From: Natrarchaeobius chitinivorans
GTDB taxonomy: Archaea; Halobacteriota; Halobacteria; Halobacteriales; Natrialbaceae
NCBI RefSeq assembly: GCF_003841505.1
Contig: NZ_REGA01000003.1
Location: forward strand, 186,001-250,000
Length of the DNA stretch: 64,000 nucleotides
Direction: 5' to 3'
The position numbers and the translations under genes were made by a program. Under the pieces are notes generated by a model. It saw only the letters and a list, made by a program, of their open reading frames with translations, was not told where the DNA came from and searched no databases. Positions 51,334 through 59,071 of this stretch are shown here, piece by piece; within the stretch, counting starts at the first letter, position 1; every line of letters starts with the position of its first letter.

Positions 51334-51858
51334 GTGGATCACCTCGACGAGATCTCAGTTGAGGAGTTGCAAGATGCTCTCGACAACGCGGACGGAAAGA
51401 AGCCGACACAACGGCTTTTAGCCGCAATAGCGTACAAAAACGGCATTCAGCAGACTGAACTAGCCGAGTGGTACGGCGTGGAGCGACGGACGATCTATAG
51501 TTGGCTCAAGCGACTCGATACTGATGAGTCGCTTGAGCAGGCTGTTTCTGATGCTCACCGGTCTGGGAGAAATCGAAAGCTCTCCGGAAAAGTGCAAGAA
51601 CAGTTCGAAGCAACTGTCCACGAATCTCCTGAGAAAGTTGGGCTCGACGCACCAGCTTGGACGCCGGCGCTCGTCCAGCAGTATCTTAACGAGACGTACG
51701 ATGTCGAATACTCAATCCCGAGTTGCCGGCGGTTGCTCAAAGAAGCGGGATTGAGCTATCAAAAACCGCGCCGTACAGCCGTCGAATCCGATGCAGACGA
51801 GCAAAAAACGTTCCGCGAGGAGTTCAAAAAAAGCGGCGGGAGATGGACGCCACAGTAG
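51334..51858 (+). CDS. IS630 transposase, N-terminal DNA-binding part (ORF A)
   Basis: 174 residues from a GTG at 51334. Two helix-turn-helix units, AAIAYKNGIQQTELAEWYGVERRTIYSWLKRL (about 30-61) and the HTH/linker region near WTPALVQQYLNETYDVEYSIPSCRRLLKEAGLSYQKPRR. It ends in the -SGGRWTPQ stop soon after a run of seven A residues at 51826-51832, where the catalytic frame can be reached by a -1 shift. Alone it could bind the ends but lacks the DDE residues. Confidence 0.88.
   Translation: MDHLDEISVEELQDALDNADGKKPTQRLLAAIAYKNGIQQTELAEWYGVERRTIYSWLKRLDTDESLEQAVSDAHRSGRNRKLSGKVQEQFEATVHESPEKVGLDAPAWTPALVQQYLNETYDVEYSIPSCRRLLKEAGLSYQKPRRTAVESDADEQKTFREEFKKSGGRWTPQ
51826..51832 (+). promoter_or_regulatory. 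A7 run, candidate -1 ribosomal frameshift site
   Basis: TTC AAA AAA AGC in the first frame; slipping back one base gives CAA AAA AAG CGG and entry into the DDE frame (KKRREMDATVVCIDQTKK). A run of seven A is a common slippery sequence in insertion elements. Confidence 0.55.
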
Positions 51859-52334
51859 TCTGTATCGATCAAACCAAGAAATCCGTGCAAGTCGAGCCGC
51901 GTGCCGCGTGGTTTCCTCGCGGCACGCGGCCGTCTGTCGAATTATCCGGTCAACGCGGCTGGACGTGTCTCTTGGGCGCGATCACCGAAGACGGTGATCG
52001 CTTTTTCGCCCGGTTCGAAGAGTACGTAACCGCCGAACACGCCAAACATTTCATTCTTGCATTATGCAAAGGGTTCGAAGATGATTTGCTCATCGTACTG
52101 GATGGTGCACCGTATTTTCAGGCGTCGGCTGTCACGGACCTGGCGGCCCGTGACGACCTCGCCTTCGTTACGTTACCAGCATACTCGCCAGAACTAAATC
52201 CTGTCGAGGAGTGCTGGAGACAACTCCAATCCGCTCTTAGCAACCGCTTCTTTGAGTCACTCGACGATCTTACAACGGCGACTGACACAGCTCTCGATCA
52301 ACTCTCTATTCCTACAGTGAGTAATTACTTCTAA
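51843..52334 (+). CDS. IS630 transposase, catalytic DDE part (ORF B)
   Basis: 163 residues from the ATG at 51843. DDE-type catalytic core: first Asp in VVCIDQTKK (residue about 9), second in LLIVLDGAPYFQ (about 84), and the final Glu in LPAYSPELNPVEECWRQLQ (about 118). The usual DNA..H second motif reads DGAPYF. The protein is probably only made as a fusion with ORF A through frameshifting, giving about 330 residues, normal for the family. Confidence 0.88.
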   Translation: MDATVVCIDQTKKSVQVEPRAAWFPRGTRPSVELSGQRGWTCLLGAITEDGDRFFARFEEYVTAEHAKHFILALCKGFEDDLLIVLDGAPYFQASAVTDLAARDDLAFVTLPAYSPELNPVEECWRQLQSALSNRFFESLDDLTTATDTALDQLSIPTVSNYF

Positions 52335-52364
52335 TGTCTACTATAGTTCCAGTTGTCACTATAG

Positions 52365-52732
52365 TTGTACCATCATATGTTTTCTCCCAGGAAGTCCTAC
52401 CAGTAACGCCAAGTTCGCACATCCAGTGATCAGATAGTTCATTGATATCGCCGTGAAACAGATGGAGTCGTCGTGCTGCACTCAGCCTCTATATTCAGCG
52501 GGGAGGTTCTGACAGAATCTGTGTAGGACGTTCAGTCTCTGCTGCATACAGGACGCAAATAGCGCACGATATTCAGATTGATTCGCGAAAGTGGGGATCG
52601 GTCAGCACGGGTGAGGTAGCTACCACAGGGGGCACCAAGCCACCAATCAACACACCAAATTATTTGGTAGATGATCTTAATAGAGGTGGGTTACAACACT
52701 GAGTCAATACCTGTCTTCAATGGAGGGGGACA
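52365..52732. other. 368-base non-coding stretch with an R4 repeat
   Basis: Contains R4 copy 1 at about 52471-52610; 52620-52720 is AT-rich with a possible promoter for the response regulator (TTATTTGGTAG, TTAATAGAGG). No gene seen. Confidence 0.5.
52471..52610. repeat. R4 degenerate palindromic repeat, copy 1
   Basis: Begins TCGTGCTGCACTCAGCCTC and ends near GGGGATCGGTCAGCACGG. Aligns with the copies at 53180, 55862 and 56301; boundaries approximate. Confidence 0.6.
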
Positions 52733-53173
52733 TTGAGTAGTGTGACTCGAAATGATAACAAACCGGATGTTCTACTTGTCGAGGATAATCCGGGGGATAT
52801 TCGATTGATTCAAGTAGGTATTCAACAGGCTGGGTTTGGTGTGAGACTGCATAAGACCACAGATGGTGTTGAGGCGGTTGATTTCTTGAATAACAAGGGA
52901 ACTCCGTGCCCTGATTTAGTGTTATTAGATTTGAATCTGCCACGAAAAGATGGGCTTGACATATTAGAAGACATCAGGAGCCATTCAGAACTTTCACATC
53001 TACCAGTGCTTATCTTAACCAGTTCAACGGCCAGTGAGGATATTCGGGCATGTTATGAACAACAAGCAAATGCTTACCTTACGAAGCCTGACGATCCCGA
53101 ATCACTTGTCGAACTAATCCAATCCGTTGAGAGGTTTTGGTTTGAGAAGGTTCAATTACCGACCTGTACCTGA
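52733..53173 (+). CDS. Single-domain response regulator (Rcp1-like receiver)
   Basis: 146 residues from a TTG at 52733 (a GTG at 52742 is an alternative). A receiver domain and no output domain: VLLVEDNPGDIRLIQVGIQQAGF (acidic pocket ED at about 17-18), phosphoacceptor D in LVLLDLNLPRKDGLDIL (about 66), T/S in LILTSSTASEDI (about 96) and K in NAYLTKPDDPESL (about 118). The DNLPR(K)DG and DP-type pattern is that of Rcp1-like regulators for phytochrome-like kinases in haloarchaea. AT-rich codon use compared with chromosomal genes. Cognate kinase unknown; the PAS kinase 2 kb away is a candidate only by distance. Confidence 0.85.
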   Translation: MSSVTRNDNKPDVLLVEDNPGDIRLIQVGIQQAGFGVRLHKTTDGVEAVDFLNNKGTPCPDLVLLDLNLPRKDGLDILEDIRSHSELSHLPVLILTSSTASEDIRACYEQQANAYLTKPDDPESLVELIQSVERFWFEKVQLPTCT

Positions 53174-53179
53174 GATTGA

Positions 53180-53300
53180 CGTGTTGCATTCATCCTCTGG
53201 ATGTCCCACGCGCTTTCTACCAGCTACCGGATAGTTTGAACGAGGCGTGCAAGATACAAAGCGCGAATGCAGCATCATACCATTCAGTGATTCGTAAAAT
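53180..53300. repeat. R4 degenerate palindromic repeat, copy 2
   Basis: CGTGTTGCATTCATCCTC at the left, GCGCGAATGCAGCATC at the right, with ACGCGCTTTCTACCAGCT and GGATAGTT inside, matching copy 4. Confidence 0.65.
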
Positions 53301-53333
53301 CCAATCGAGAAGGAGAGTGTGTAGGGGGAAGAT

Positions 53334-53654
53334 TTACTGCAGGTCCTCAGGCTCAAACTCTGGTGCAAAGATGATGTTAACGTAGTCGAAGACTTCCTCA
53401 CGCATCTGTTCGAGTTCGTCGGATTGGTACGTATCATCGTTCCACCACTCCTGCGCCTCGTCTGCGGATGGGAACTCGGCGACGATGGTGTGGGCGTGGT
53501 CCCATTCGCCCTCGACCGGTTCGGGGTCGAATTCGTTGACCAGTAGTTTGCCGTCGTATTCGTCAACGGTGGCACCGGCGGCTGGCAGATACTCGTTCAG
53601 ATACCGATCCATGTCCGCGATTCCATTAACCGAGATGAGGTACTCCTTGGGCAT
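53334..53654 (-). CDS. DUF1330 family protein
   Basis: 106 residues from ATG 53654. The ferredoxin-like DUF1330 fold is recognisable from MPKEYLISVNGIADMDRYLNEYLPAAGATVDEYDGKLLV (1-39) and HTIVAEFPSADEAQEWWNDDTYQ (about 54-76), where the F-P-S-x-x-x-A-x-x-W-x-x-S/D-xxYQ pattern is diagnostic. Function not known; related to small dimeric alpha-beta barrel proteins. A CATCTATATG box lies about 60 bases upstream. Confidence 0.85.
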   Translation of the reverse strand: MPKEYLISVNGIADMDRYLNEYLPAAGATVDEYDGKLLVNEFDPEPVEGEWDHAHTIVAEFPSADEAQEWWNDDTYQSDELEQMREEVFDYVNIIFAPEFEPEDLQ

Positions 53655-54035
53655 GGTGGCTCCACCGCTAGGGCTGTAGCGGCAAGCACCGTAAACGCTA
53701 CCACACCACATATAGATGTCCGCCTCCCAACAACTTTAACTCTCTTGAAAGACGGCAGATTGTGATTTCAAACAGTTTAGGTCTGATGAATCCATTCTCT
53801 GAATGTTGCAAGCCACTTTTGACAGCATTTCGTTAGTTCGAATATCTCGTGCTGAACTCACAGAGCAAGTCTTGCACTGGATATTGGCCCGATTGAATCC
53901 GTTGTAATGGGTTAGTCCAGATGGTATTGGTACCGGAGTTGCCATCGATAGTTCTGGCACCTTCCAGGCGCGGTGTGATACAACAGCCCTATCTGCTCCA
54001 GAAGATGTAATATCGTCCCCGTGTGAACAACTAAC
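53655..54035. other. 381-base non-coding stretch
   Basis: Divergent promoters of the DUF1330 gene and the HTH regulator gene. Bases about 53795-53890 hold a weak R4-like fragment (TGAATGTTGCAAGCCAC, CAAGTCTTGCAC). No gene seen. Confidence 0.45.
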
Positions 54036-54863
54036 ATGGAATCGTTCATCGAGGAAATCGAATTTATTGCGAGCTCGAAACATCGCGTTGGAGTTCTCGA
54101 GGCACTCGCAGAGGGGGGCCATGATCGACGGGACCTGGAATCAATGACTGGAGCCCATTCCTCGACCATTGGACGCGTACTCAGTGACTTCGAAGAGCGG
54201 CGTTGGATCGAACGGAACGGGCCGACCTATGAACTGACACCGCTTGGTGAATTCGTCGCCGACCAGTTCGCGGACCTGTGCGACGCGATGGAGATCGAAG
54301 GAAAGCTCCGGGATGTCTGGCAGTGGCTTCCGCGGGAAATGGAGGGGTTCTCCCCGGAGTTGTTTGCAGATGCCGTTATCGCCTATCCTCCCACTGGCTA
54401 CCCGTACGAACCCCTCGAACGGGTCATCCAACTGTACGAAGAGAACGACTCACTCCGCGGATTTGGGGCGACGATATTCAAAGGGGCTGCGTACGAGGTG
54501 TTCACTCGAGAGGCGCTCGACGGGATGGAAATGGAATTCATCTACCCCGCAACGTGCCTGTCAGCAATCATCAACTGGAATCCCGAACTATTCCAGCAAA
54601 CGGCCAACCTAGAGCATTGCAACATCCTCGTTCACGACGACCTCCCCGACATGCGACGGTGTGGCATCGATATCTTTGATGACCGTGTCGCGATTTGCTG
54701 TCACGATCCAGAAACCAGGGCCTTCCGTGCATGGTTCGATACTGCCGCACCCGAGGCCAGAGAGTGGGCGAAATCCGTCTTTCAGGAGTACCGCAGCGAG
54801 GCTCGGCCAGTCGACGAGGAGGTGTTGGCCACACCGGTACCGGAGCAATTTACATCGCCATAG
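54036..54863 (+). CDS. Winged-helix transcriptional regulator with C-terminal sensory domain (DUF1724-like)
   Basis: 275 residues. An N-terminal wHTH, EEIEFIASSKHRVGVLEALAEGGHDRRDLESMTGAHSSTIGRVLSDFEERRWIERNGPTYELTPLGEFV (5-73), precedes a larger domain with TIFKGAAYEVFTREALDGMEMEFIYPATCLSAI and CGIDIFDDRVAICCHDPETRAFRAWFDTAAPEAREWA near the end. This two-part form is widespread in haloarchaea and methanogens. The gene directly precedes an alpha/beta hydrolase, which may be its target; regulation not seen directly. Confidence 0.87.
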   Translation: MESFIEEIEFIASSKHRVGVLEALAEGGHDRRDLESMTGAHSSTIGRVLSDFEERRWIERNGPTYELTPLGEFVADQFADLCDAMEIEGKLRDVWQWLPREMEGFSPELFADAVIAYPPTGYPYEPLERVIQLYEENDSLRGFGATIFKGAAYEVFTREALDGMEMEFIYPATCLSAIINWNPELFQQTANLEHCNILVHDDLPDMRRCGIDIFDDRVAICCHDPETRAFRAWFDTAAPEAREWAKSVFQEYRSEARPVDEEVLATPVPEQFTSP

Positions 54864-54974
54864 AAGACCAGACCGATCCGTCTCTGCGGGTCGGTTGCAC
54901 GCCGTGCAATATTTCACTAAATAGTCTCATTATCGTACCTTTCGTCGTCCTACGTGCAGAAAGGTGACCGACCC

Positions 54975-55802
54975 ATGACCGAACCGACATCAGCCGACAC
55001 GAAAACGATCACCTCAACCGATGGAACCGAGCTTGCGGTCCATCGAACGGGGAGCGGACCGCCCCTCGTGCTCGTCCACGGCGCGGACATCGACCACAGG
55101 TTCTGGGACGTCTCCGGCGTTCGAGAATCTCTCGCCGAACACCACACCGTCTACGCGATGGACGGTCGCGGCCACGGCGCGAGCGAGGACCCCGGCGAGT
55201 TCGAACTGGAACGGGAGTTCGAGGACATAGTCGCGGTCGTCGACTCGATCGACGAGCCCGTGCAGGTGGTCGCGGAGTCCGGCGGCGCGTTCTACTCGCT
55301 GGAGGCCGCCCTGCGAACCGACAACATCCGCACACTGGCCCTGCACGAACCCCCCGTTCCAGGGTTCGAAAGCACTCGCGCCAACGGGGGCTTCGAGACG
55401 ATGGTCGCCATGTTGAACGAGGGAGACCCCGATCGGGCGCTGGCGACATTCCTGAAAGAGGCCGCCGGGTGCACTCGAGAGGAGGTCGAGGGATTGCGCA
55501 ACCATCCGATATGGCCGGAGTATGTGGAGACTTTCGTCGAGACCGTAATCCCCAAGATGGAAACCACAACCGAAGCCGACTACCAGTTCGACCCGGACCG
55601 GTTCGCCGAGTTCGACGTCCCGACGTTGCTGTTGACGGCCAGCGAGACGGCAGACTGGCTCCTCGAGGCGACGTATGCGGTCGCCGACGCGCTCCAGGAT
55701 GTCCGGGTCGTCGGCATCGACGGATACGGCCACGGCGCAGTCGCCAGCGCACCGGACTGGTTCACGAGTGAAGTACTCGCGTTCGTTGATGAATCGGACT
55801 GA
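54975..55802 (+). CDS. Alpha/beta hydrolase
   Basis: 275 residues from ATG 54975 (a GTG at 54954 would add seven). The fold shows the oxyanion-hole stretch PPLVLVHGADIDHRFWD (about 29-45), MDGRGHGASEDPGEFE (about 62-77), the nucleophile serine in VVAESGGAFYSLEAAL (about 98) and a C-terminal histidine in GIDGYGHGAVASAPDWF (about 256). The nucleophile elbow reads ESGGA, slightly altered from GxSxG. Substrate unknown. Codon use is high-GC compared with flanking island DNA. Confidence 0.9.
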   Translation: MTEPTSADTKTITSTDGTELAVHRTGSGPPLVLVHGADIDHRFWDVSGVRESLAEHHTVYAMDGRGHGASEDPGEFELEREFEDIVAVVDSIDEPVQVVAESGGAFYSLEAALRTDNIRTLALHEPPVPGFESTRANGGFETMVAMLNEGDPDRALATFLKEAAGCTREEVEGLRNHPIWPEYVETFVETVIPKMETTTEADYQFDPDRFAEFDVPTLLLTASETADWLLEATYAVADALQDVRVVGIDGYGHGAVASAPDWFTSEVLAFVDESD

Positions 55803-55861
55803 CGGTTCAGAAACCGTCTCCGACCTTCCACAGGCCCCGTTTTTACTGCCTATAACCTCTG

Positions 55862-55979
55862 GGTGTTGCACGACCACTCTGCCAGCTGCTGGATAGGTCA
55901 AGCGAAGCGTGCTGAATACAGAGCGCGAATGTTGCACAAAATTTGGCTCGATCTGCGAAGGTAGTGATCGCTCAGTACA
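55862..55979. repeat. R4 degenerate palindromic repeat, copy 3
   Basis: GGTGTTGCACGACCACTC at the left, CTGCCAGCTGCTGGATAG, then GAGCGCGAATGTTGCACA and GATCGCTCAGTACA. Confidence 0.65.
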
Positions 55980-56044
55980 GGGAACTCAATGTTCGCACAA
56001 CCCAGTGGCACTACATTTTTACTCCCCTGTGTTGAAGTGATTGT

Positions 56045-56233
56045 ATGTTAATGAGAAACGGAACGGAAGATGGACTCCTCAATAGGGGGACAGTATTGTC
56101 TCTCGTCTCTGTTGGGTATGTGTTCATTCTTGTAGGCTTACTGTACAGTATTACCACTCAATCGTGGAACGTATTCTCTGCACTCGTATTTATTGGGGCT
56201 CTTCTCGCAATTCCGTTTATGCTCCTGACGTGA
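56045..56233 (+). CDS. Small two-helix membrane protein
   Basis: 62 residues starting MLMRNGTEDGLLNRG. Two hydrophobic helices, TVLSLVSVGYVFILVGLLYSI and VFSALVFIGALLAIPFMLL, with a short polar link. No family recognised. AT-rich codon use and isolated position within R4 repeats. Could be a real small protein of the island, as its composition is not shadowed by another gene. Confidence 0.55.
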   Translation: MLMRNGTEDGLLNRGTVLSLVSVGYVFILVGLLYSITTQSWNVFSALVFIGALLAIPFMLLT

Positions 56234-56653
56234 ATCGGTCAGTTCGCACGTGTAGTGTACGGATGGTTCACTTCCTGCGGCGCGAAACAAACGGAGGTGG
56301 CGTGCTGCACTCATCCTCTGTATCTTGCACGCGCTTTCTACCAACTTCTGGATAGTTGGATTCGGGGTGTGCAAGATTGACGGCGCGAATGTGGCACAGA
56401 TTGAACGTCGATCTGTGAGTATAGTGGTTGCTTAGTACAAGCGAAGGATGCAACGCGAAAGATCGGGATCTAACCTACCGCTGATAGTAATCGTATGTAA
56501 GGTTCGAAAACTCTCTGAAGCGATAATATATGATTCAGAAATGGGTTTTGTTCTCGTAGAGTATAGCCTACATCGCAAGGGAATTTGAGACATAAAGATT
56601 GTCTTCAATACACGCGGACAATTGATGCTGAGCGCAGTTACCCCGGCTCGGTC
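56234..56653. other. 420-base non-coding stretch in the island
   Basis: Holds R4 copy 4 (56301-56439) followed by about 200 bases of AT-rich sequence. No gene, RNA or further repeat recognised. Confidence 0.45.
56301..56439. repeat. R4 degenerate palindromic repeat, copy 4
   Basis: CGTGCTGCACTCATCCTC at the left and GCGCGAATGTGGCACAG at the right; inside it a perfect ATCTTGCAC / GTGCAAGAT inverted repeat and the TTTCTACCAACTTCTGGATA core. The best-preserved palindrome of the family. Confidence 0.7.
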
Positions 56654-57073
56654 TTATATCCACGGCCAACTGGATGTTAAAAGTCGTTTAGCCGCTTTCT
56701 CGTCGAGGGCCTGGATCACATCGTTAGCCCGGATGATCCCAACATACTCTTGATTTTCATCTACGACTGGGAGCACTGCAAGCTGAGCCTCCTTGATCCG
56801 GCGTGCTGCATCCGGCACTGAATCTGCGGTCGAAACAGACATGGGATCTGAAGTTATAAGCGCATCAACTCGCTCGTCATTCTCCGCATTCAACAATTCC
56901 CGCATCGACACGGAACCGACGAGTTCGTCATCATCAGTCACGTAAACATAATATACCGATCCATCGGAGGGTGTAAACTCCATCACTGCTGTGATTGCTT
57001 GCTCGGCGGTTGTCTCCCCATCGACACTCACCGCCTCCTTTTTGAGGATTTGCTCGATTGGTGTTTGGGTCAT
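56654..57073 (-). CDS. Stand-alone CBS-pair protein resembling the MgtE gate domain
   Basis: 139 residues from ATG 57073. Two CBS motifs: IEQILKKEAVSVDGETTAEQAITAVMEFTPSDGSVYYVYVTDDDELVGSVSMRELL (6-61) and ITSDPMSVSTADSVPDAARRIKEAQLAVLPVVDENQEYVGIIRANDVIQAL (73-123). The order and wording parallel the CBS part of the MgtE protein encoded 700 bases away (YYTYILDEDDRLIGVASLREML). MgtE CBS domains sense Mg2+ and open or close the pore. This protein may regulate MgtE in trans, or be a duplicated fragment. Function inferred. Confidence 0.8.
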   Translation of the reverse strand: MTQTPIEQILKKEAVSVDGETTAEQAITAVMEFTPSDGSVYYVYVTDDDELVGSVSMRELLNAENDERVDALITSDPMSVSTADSVPDAARRIKEAQLAVLPVVDENQEYVGIIRANDVIQALDEKAAKRLLTSSWPWI

Positions 57074-57336
57074 ATTGCGATATTGATTCTCAGTAATTAT
57101 TGATGTTTGGGATGATGTTAGATGAGACTGTTTCCACGGGGAACCACGAACAACCAAATCCAAGCAGTGAAACGGCTTGATTGTTGAGCAGTGTTCTAGC
57201 GTACATCTCTGCGAAGGCGATCACTGGAACGAATCGGTAAGGTAAGGGCTTCAAGCTGAAATGAGGACGGCACCGGACGTCGTCAGTGATCACTCCGACA
57301 CCGCTTTTGAAGACGGATGAGTGAGAAGACTCCACT

Positions 57337-57765
57337 ATGGACATTCTCGTTCCAATCGACGGCTCGGACCCTTCGATGGCTGCCCTTGAATACGCCTGTG
57401 CCAACCATCCAAACGCGATGATTACAGTACTGTATGTGAGCAATCTGAAGAGCGGCCAAAATCGATTCATCGCGGGCGAAAGCTTCCATGAATGGAAACA
57501 GACGGAGGAACAAAATGCCGAAGAGCTGCTCGATACGGCCCGTGAGAAAGCTACATCGTTTGGATCCGATATCGAGACTGCACACGAATTCGGTGATCCG
57601 ATTCGATACATCGTGCGGTATGCAGAGGAAAACGACTTCGATCAGATCGTCATCGGTAACCGCGGGCGCGATGGTGTCTCACGACTGGCGCTTGGGAGTG
57701 TTGCCGAACGAGTCGTCCGACGGGCCTCGATGCCTGTCGTCGTCGTCAAGGCAAACGATTTATAA
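57337..57765 (+). CDS. Universal stress protein (UspA family)
   Basis: 142 residues. Complete Usp domain: MDILVPIDGSDPSMAALEYACANHPNAMITVLYVSN at the N-terminus and the nucleotide-binding end VIGNRGRDGVSRLALGSVAERVVRRASMPVVVVKA, with the G-x2-G-x9-G-S motif (GNRGRDG...GSVAE) intact, so ATP binding is expected. It sits between the two CBS/MgtE genes and faces MgtE convergently, suggesting a shared metal- or stress-linked role. Confidence 0.9.
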   Translation: MDILVPIDGSDPSMAALEYACANHPNAMITVLYVSNLKSGQNRFIAGESFHEWKQTEEQNAEELLDTAREKATSFGSDIETAHEFGDPIRYIVRYAEENDFDQIVIGNRGRDGVSRLALGSVAERVVRRASMPVVVVKANDL

Positions 57766-57777
57766 CGAAACTAGTAT

Positions 57778-58857
57778 CTACACACCGAGTTCGATCACGA
57801 GCAGCGTTGCCAATCCGAAGTAGATCAACAGTCCGCTCACGTCCTTGATCGTGGTGACGATTGGATTCGACGCTGCCGCTGGGTCTTGACCGATCAGATA
57901 GACCAGCCACGGAATGAGGAAACCGACCAGCGCCGCAACGATGGATGTTCCAACCATCGCACCAAAGACGACGTACGCAATATCCGCTCGTCCGAGCCAC
58001 ATGAACGCGACAACGGCGGCGACAGCACCGACCATGAGTCCGATGAGCGCCCCGACGGCGGTTTCTTTCCCGATCCGACGAACCACGTTACTCTTATCAA
58101 TATGGCCAAGCACCACGCCACGAATGAAGATCGTCGAAGACTGCGTGCCGACGTTCCCGCCCATGTCCATTACCACGGGAATGAAGAACGCGAGAATAAC
58201 GACCGCCTCTAAGGTGTCCTCATAGACGCCAATGACGCCACCGGCCAGAAACCCACCTGCAAGCGCGACGATGAGCCACGGAACCCGGATACGAAGAATA
58301 TCGGAGAGAGATGCATCGAGCATGATCTTACTCCGCTGTTCTTCTACGTCAGTGAGGTCGCTTGCTCCCAGTTCTGGGAGGTTCATCCCTTGCATCCGAA
58401 GCATATCCTCACTGCTTTCGGCTTCCATCACGTCAACGAGCGTATCCGACCGAACGATACCGACCAACTGCCCGTCGTCATCAACGACTGGAACCGCAGG
58501 GTAGTGAAGGTCTGCGACATCCATCGCAGCCTGCTCGGCGTCAGCGGTCTCGTGAAACGACACTACCTCTTCTTTCATAATCGACGAGAGTGGATCGTCA
58601 TCGGGTGCCGACAACATTTCTCGAAGTGAGGCAACTCCGATAAGCCGATCATCCTCGTCAAGGATGTACGTATAATAAATGGTGGTCTGTGTCGGATCTT
58701 CGGGTGCAAATTCTTGGAATCGATCCGTTGCCTCTTCGATGGAGATGTCAGCCGGAACCGCGACGTATCCATCAGTCATCACGTCGCCAACAGACAGTTC
58801 GTAATCCTCTGCCTCCTCCGGTGGTTCATCCATCACCTCCTCAGGTATCGATGACAT
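57778..58857 (-). CDS. mgtE: Magnesium transporter MgtE
   Basis: 359 residues. CBS-pair region at about 25-150 (VGDVMTDGYVAVPADISIEEATDRF and ILDEDDRLIGVASLREMLSAPDDDPLSSIM, then YPAVPVVDDDGQLVGIVRSDTLVDVM) followed by five membrane helices. The pore signature is present: FFIPVVMDMGGNVGTQSSTIFIRG (about 231-254) and a C-terminal VYLIGQDPAAASNPIVTTIKDVSGLLIYFGLA. The MgtE N-terminal superhelical domain is missing, a form found in archaea. Gated Mg2+ uptake at the cell membrane. Confidence 0.93.
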   Translation of the reverse strand: MSSIPEEVMDEPPEEAEDYELSVGDVMTDGYVAVPADISIEEATDRFQEFAPEDPTQTTIYYTYILDEDDRLIGVASLREMLSAPDDDPLSSIMKEEVVSFHETADAEQAAMDVADLHYPAVPVVDDDGQLVGIVRSDTLVDVMEAESSEDMLRMQGMNLPELGASDLTDVEEQRSKIMLDASLSDILRIRVPWLIVALAGGFLAGGVIGVYEDTLEAVVILAFFIPVVMDMGGNVGTQSSTIFIRGVVLGHIDKSNVVRRIGKETAVGALIGLMVGAVAAVVAFMWLGRADIAYVVFGAMVGTSIVAALVGFLIPWLVYLIGQDPAAASNPIVTTIKDVSGLLIYFGLATLLVIELGV

Positions 58858-59071
58858 TCTACATCTGTTTTTCTAGGTATCTCATATAAATCCACATCAG
58901 ACACGGAATTAGACGGTGATAACTTTACATCTTTCACGGCACGGCGAATATCATCTGGAATGGAAGGAATCTCAACTGTCGGTTCCTAATTCTACTAAAC
59001 GTCTGCTTCATCCGTTTCGGAGAGAAATAAGCGAAGTCGTCGTGCTGAATTCATGCTCTATATTCTGCTTC

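Larger units (their letters stand above)
51291..52341 (+). mobile_element. IS630-family insertion sequence
   Basis: About 1051 bases with imperfect terminal inverted repeats: left GTAACCATTAGAA, right (reverse complement) GTAGACATTAGAA (11 of 13), continued less perfectly inward (TTATTTACTC / GTAATTACTC). TATA flanks both ends, consistent with the TA target duplication of IS630/Tc1-like elements. Encodes a transposase in two overlapping frames. Confidence 0.88.
51150..52364. repeat. R3 MITE-like element, copy 3, interrupted by the IS630 element
   Basis: Left end CTATAGTAGCCACTGGAAGTC at 51150; right end TTCCAGTTGTCACTATAG at 52347-52364. The bases just outside the IS630 (GTGTGTAAC before it, GTTCCAGTTG after) rejoin across the insertion to give the normal R3 right arm. 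Its interior (51190-51275) is longer than copy 1 and contains a GCGGTTC / GAACCGC inverted repeat. Confidence 0.7.

Noticed and set aside
57090-57330. Minus-strand translation (SLKPLPYRFVPVIAFAEMYA and onward) resembling a coding fragment
   Set aside because: Suggestive of a transposase or membrane-protein remnant but no family could be named and no start or full frame exists.
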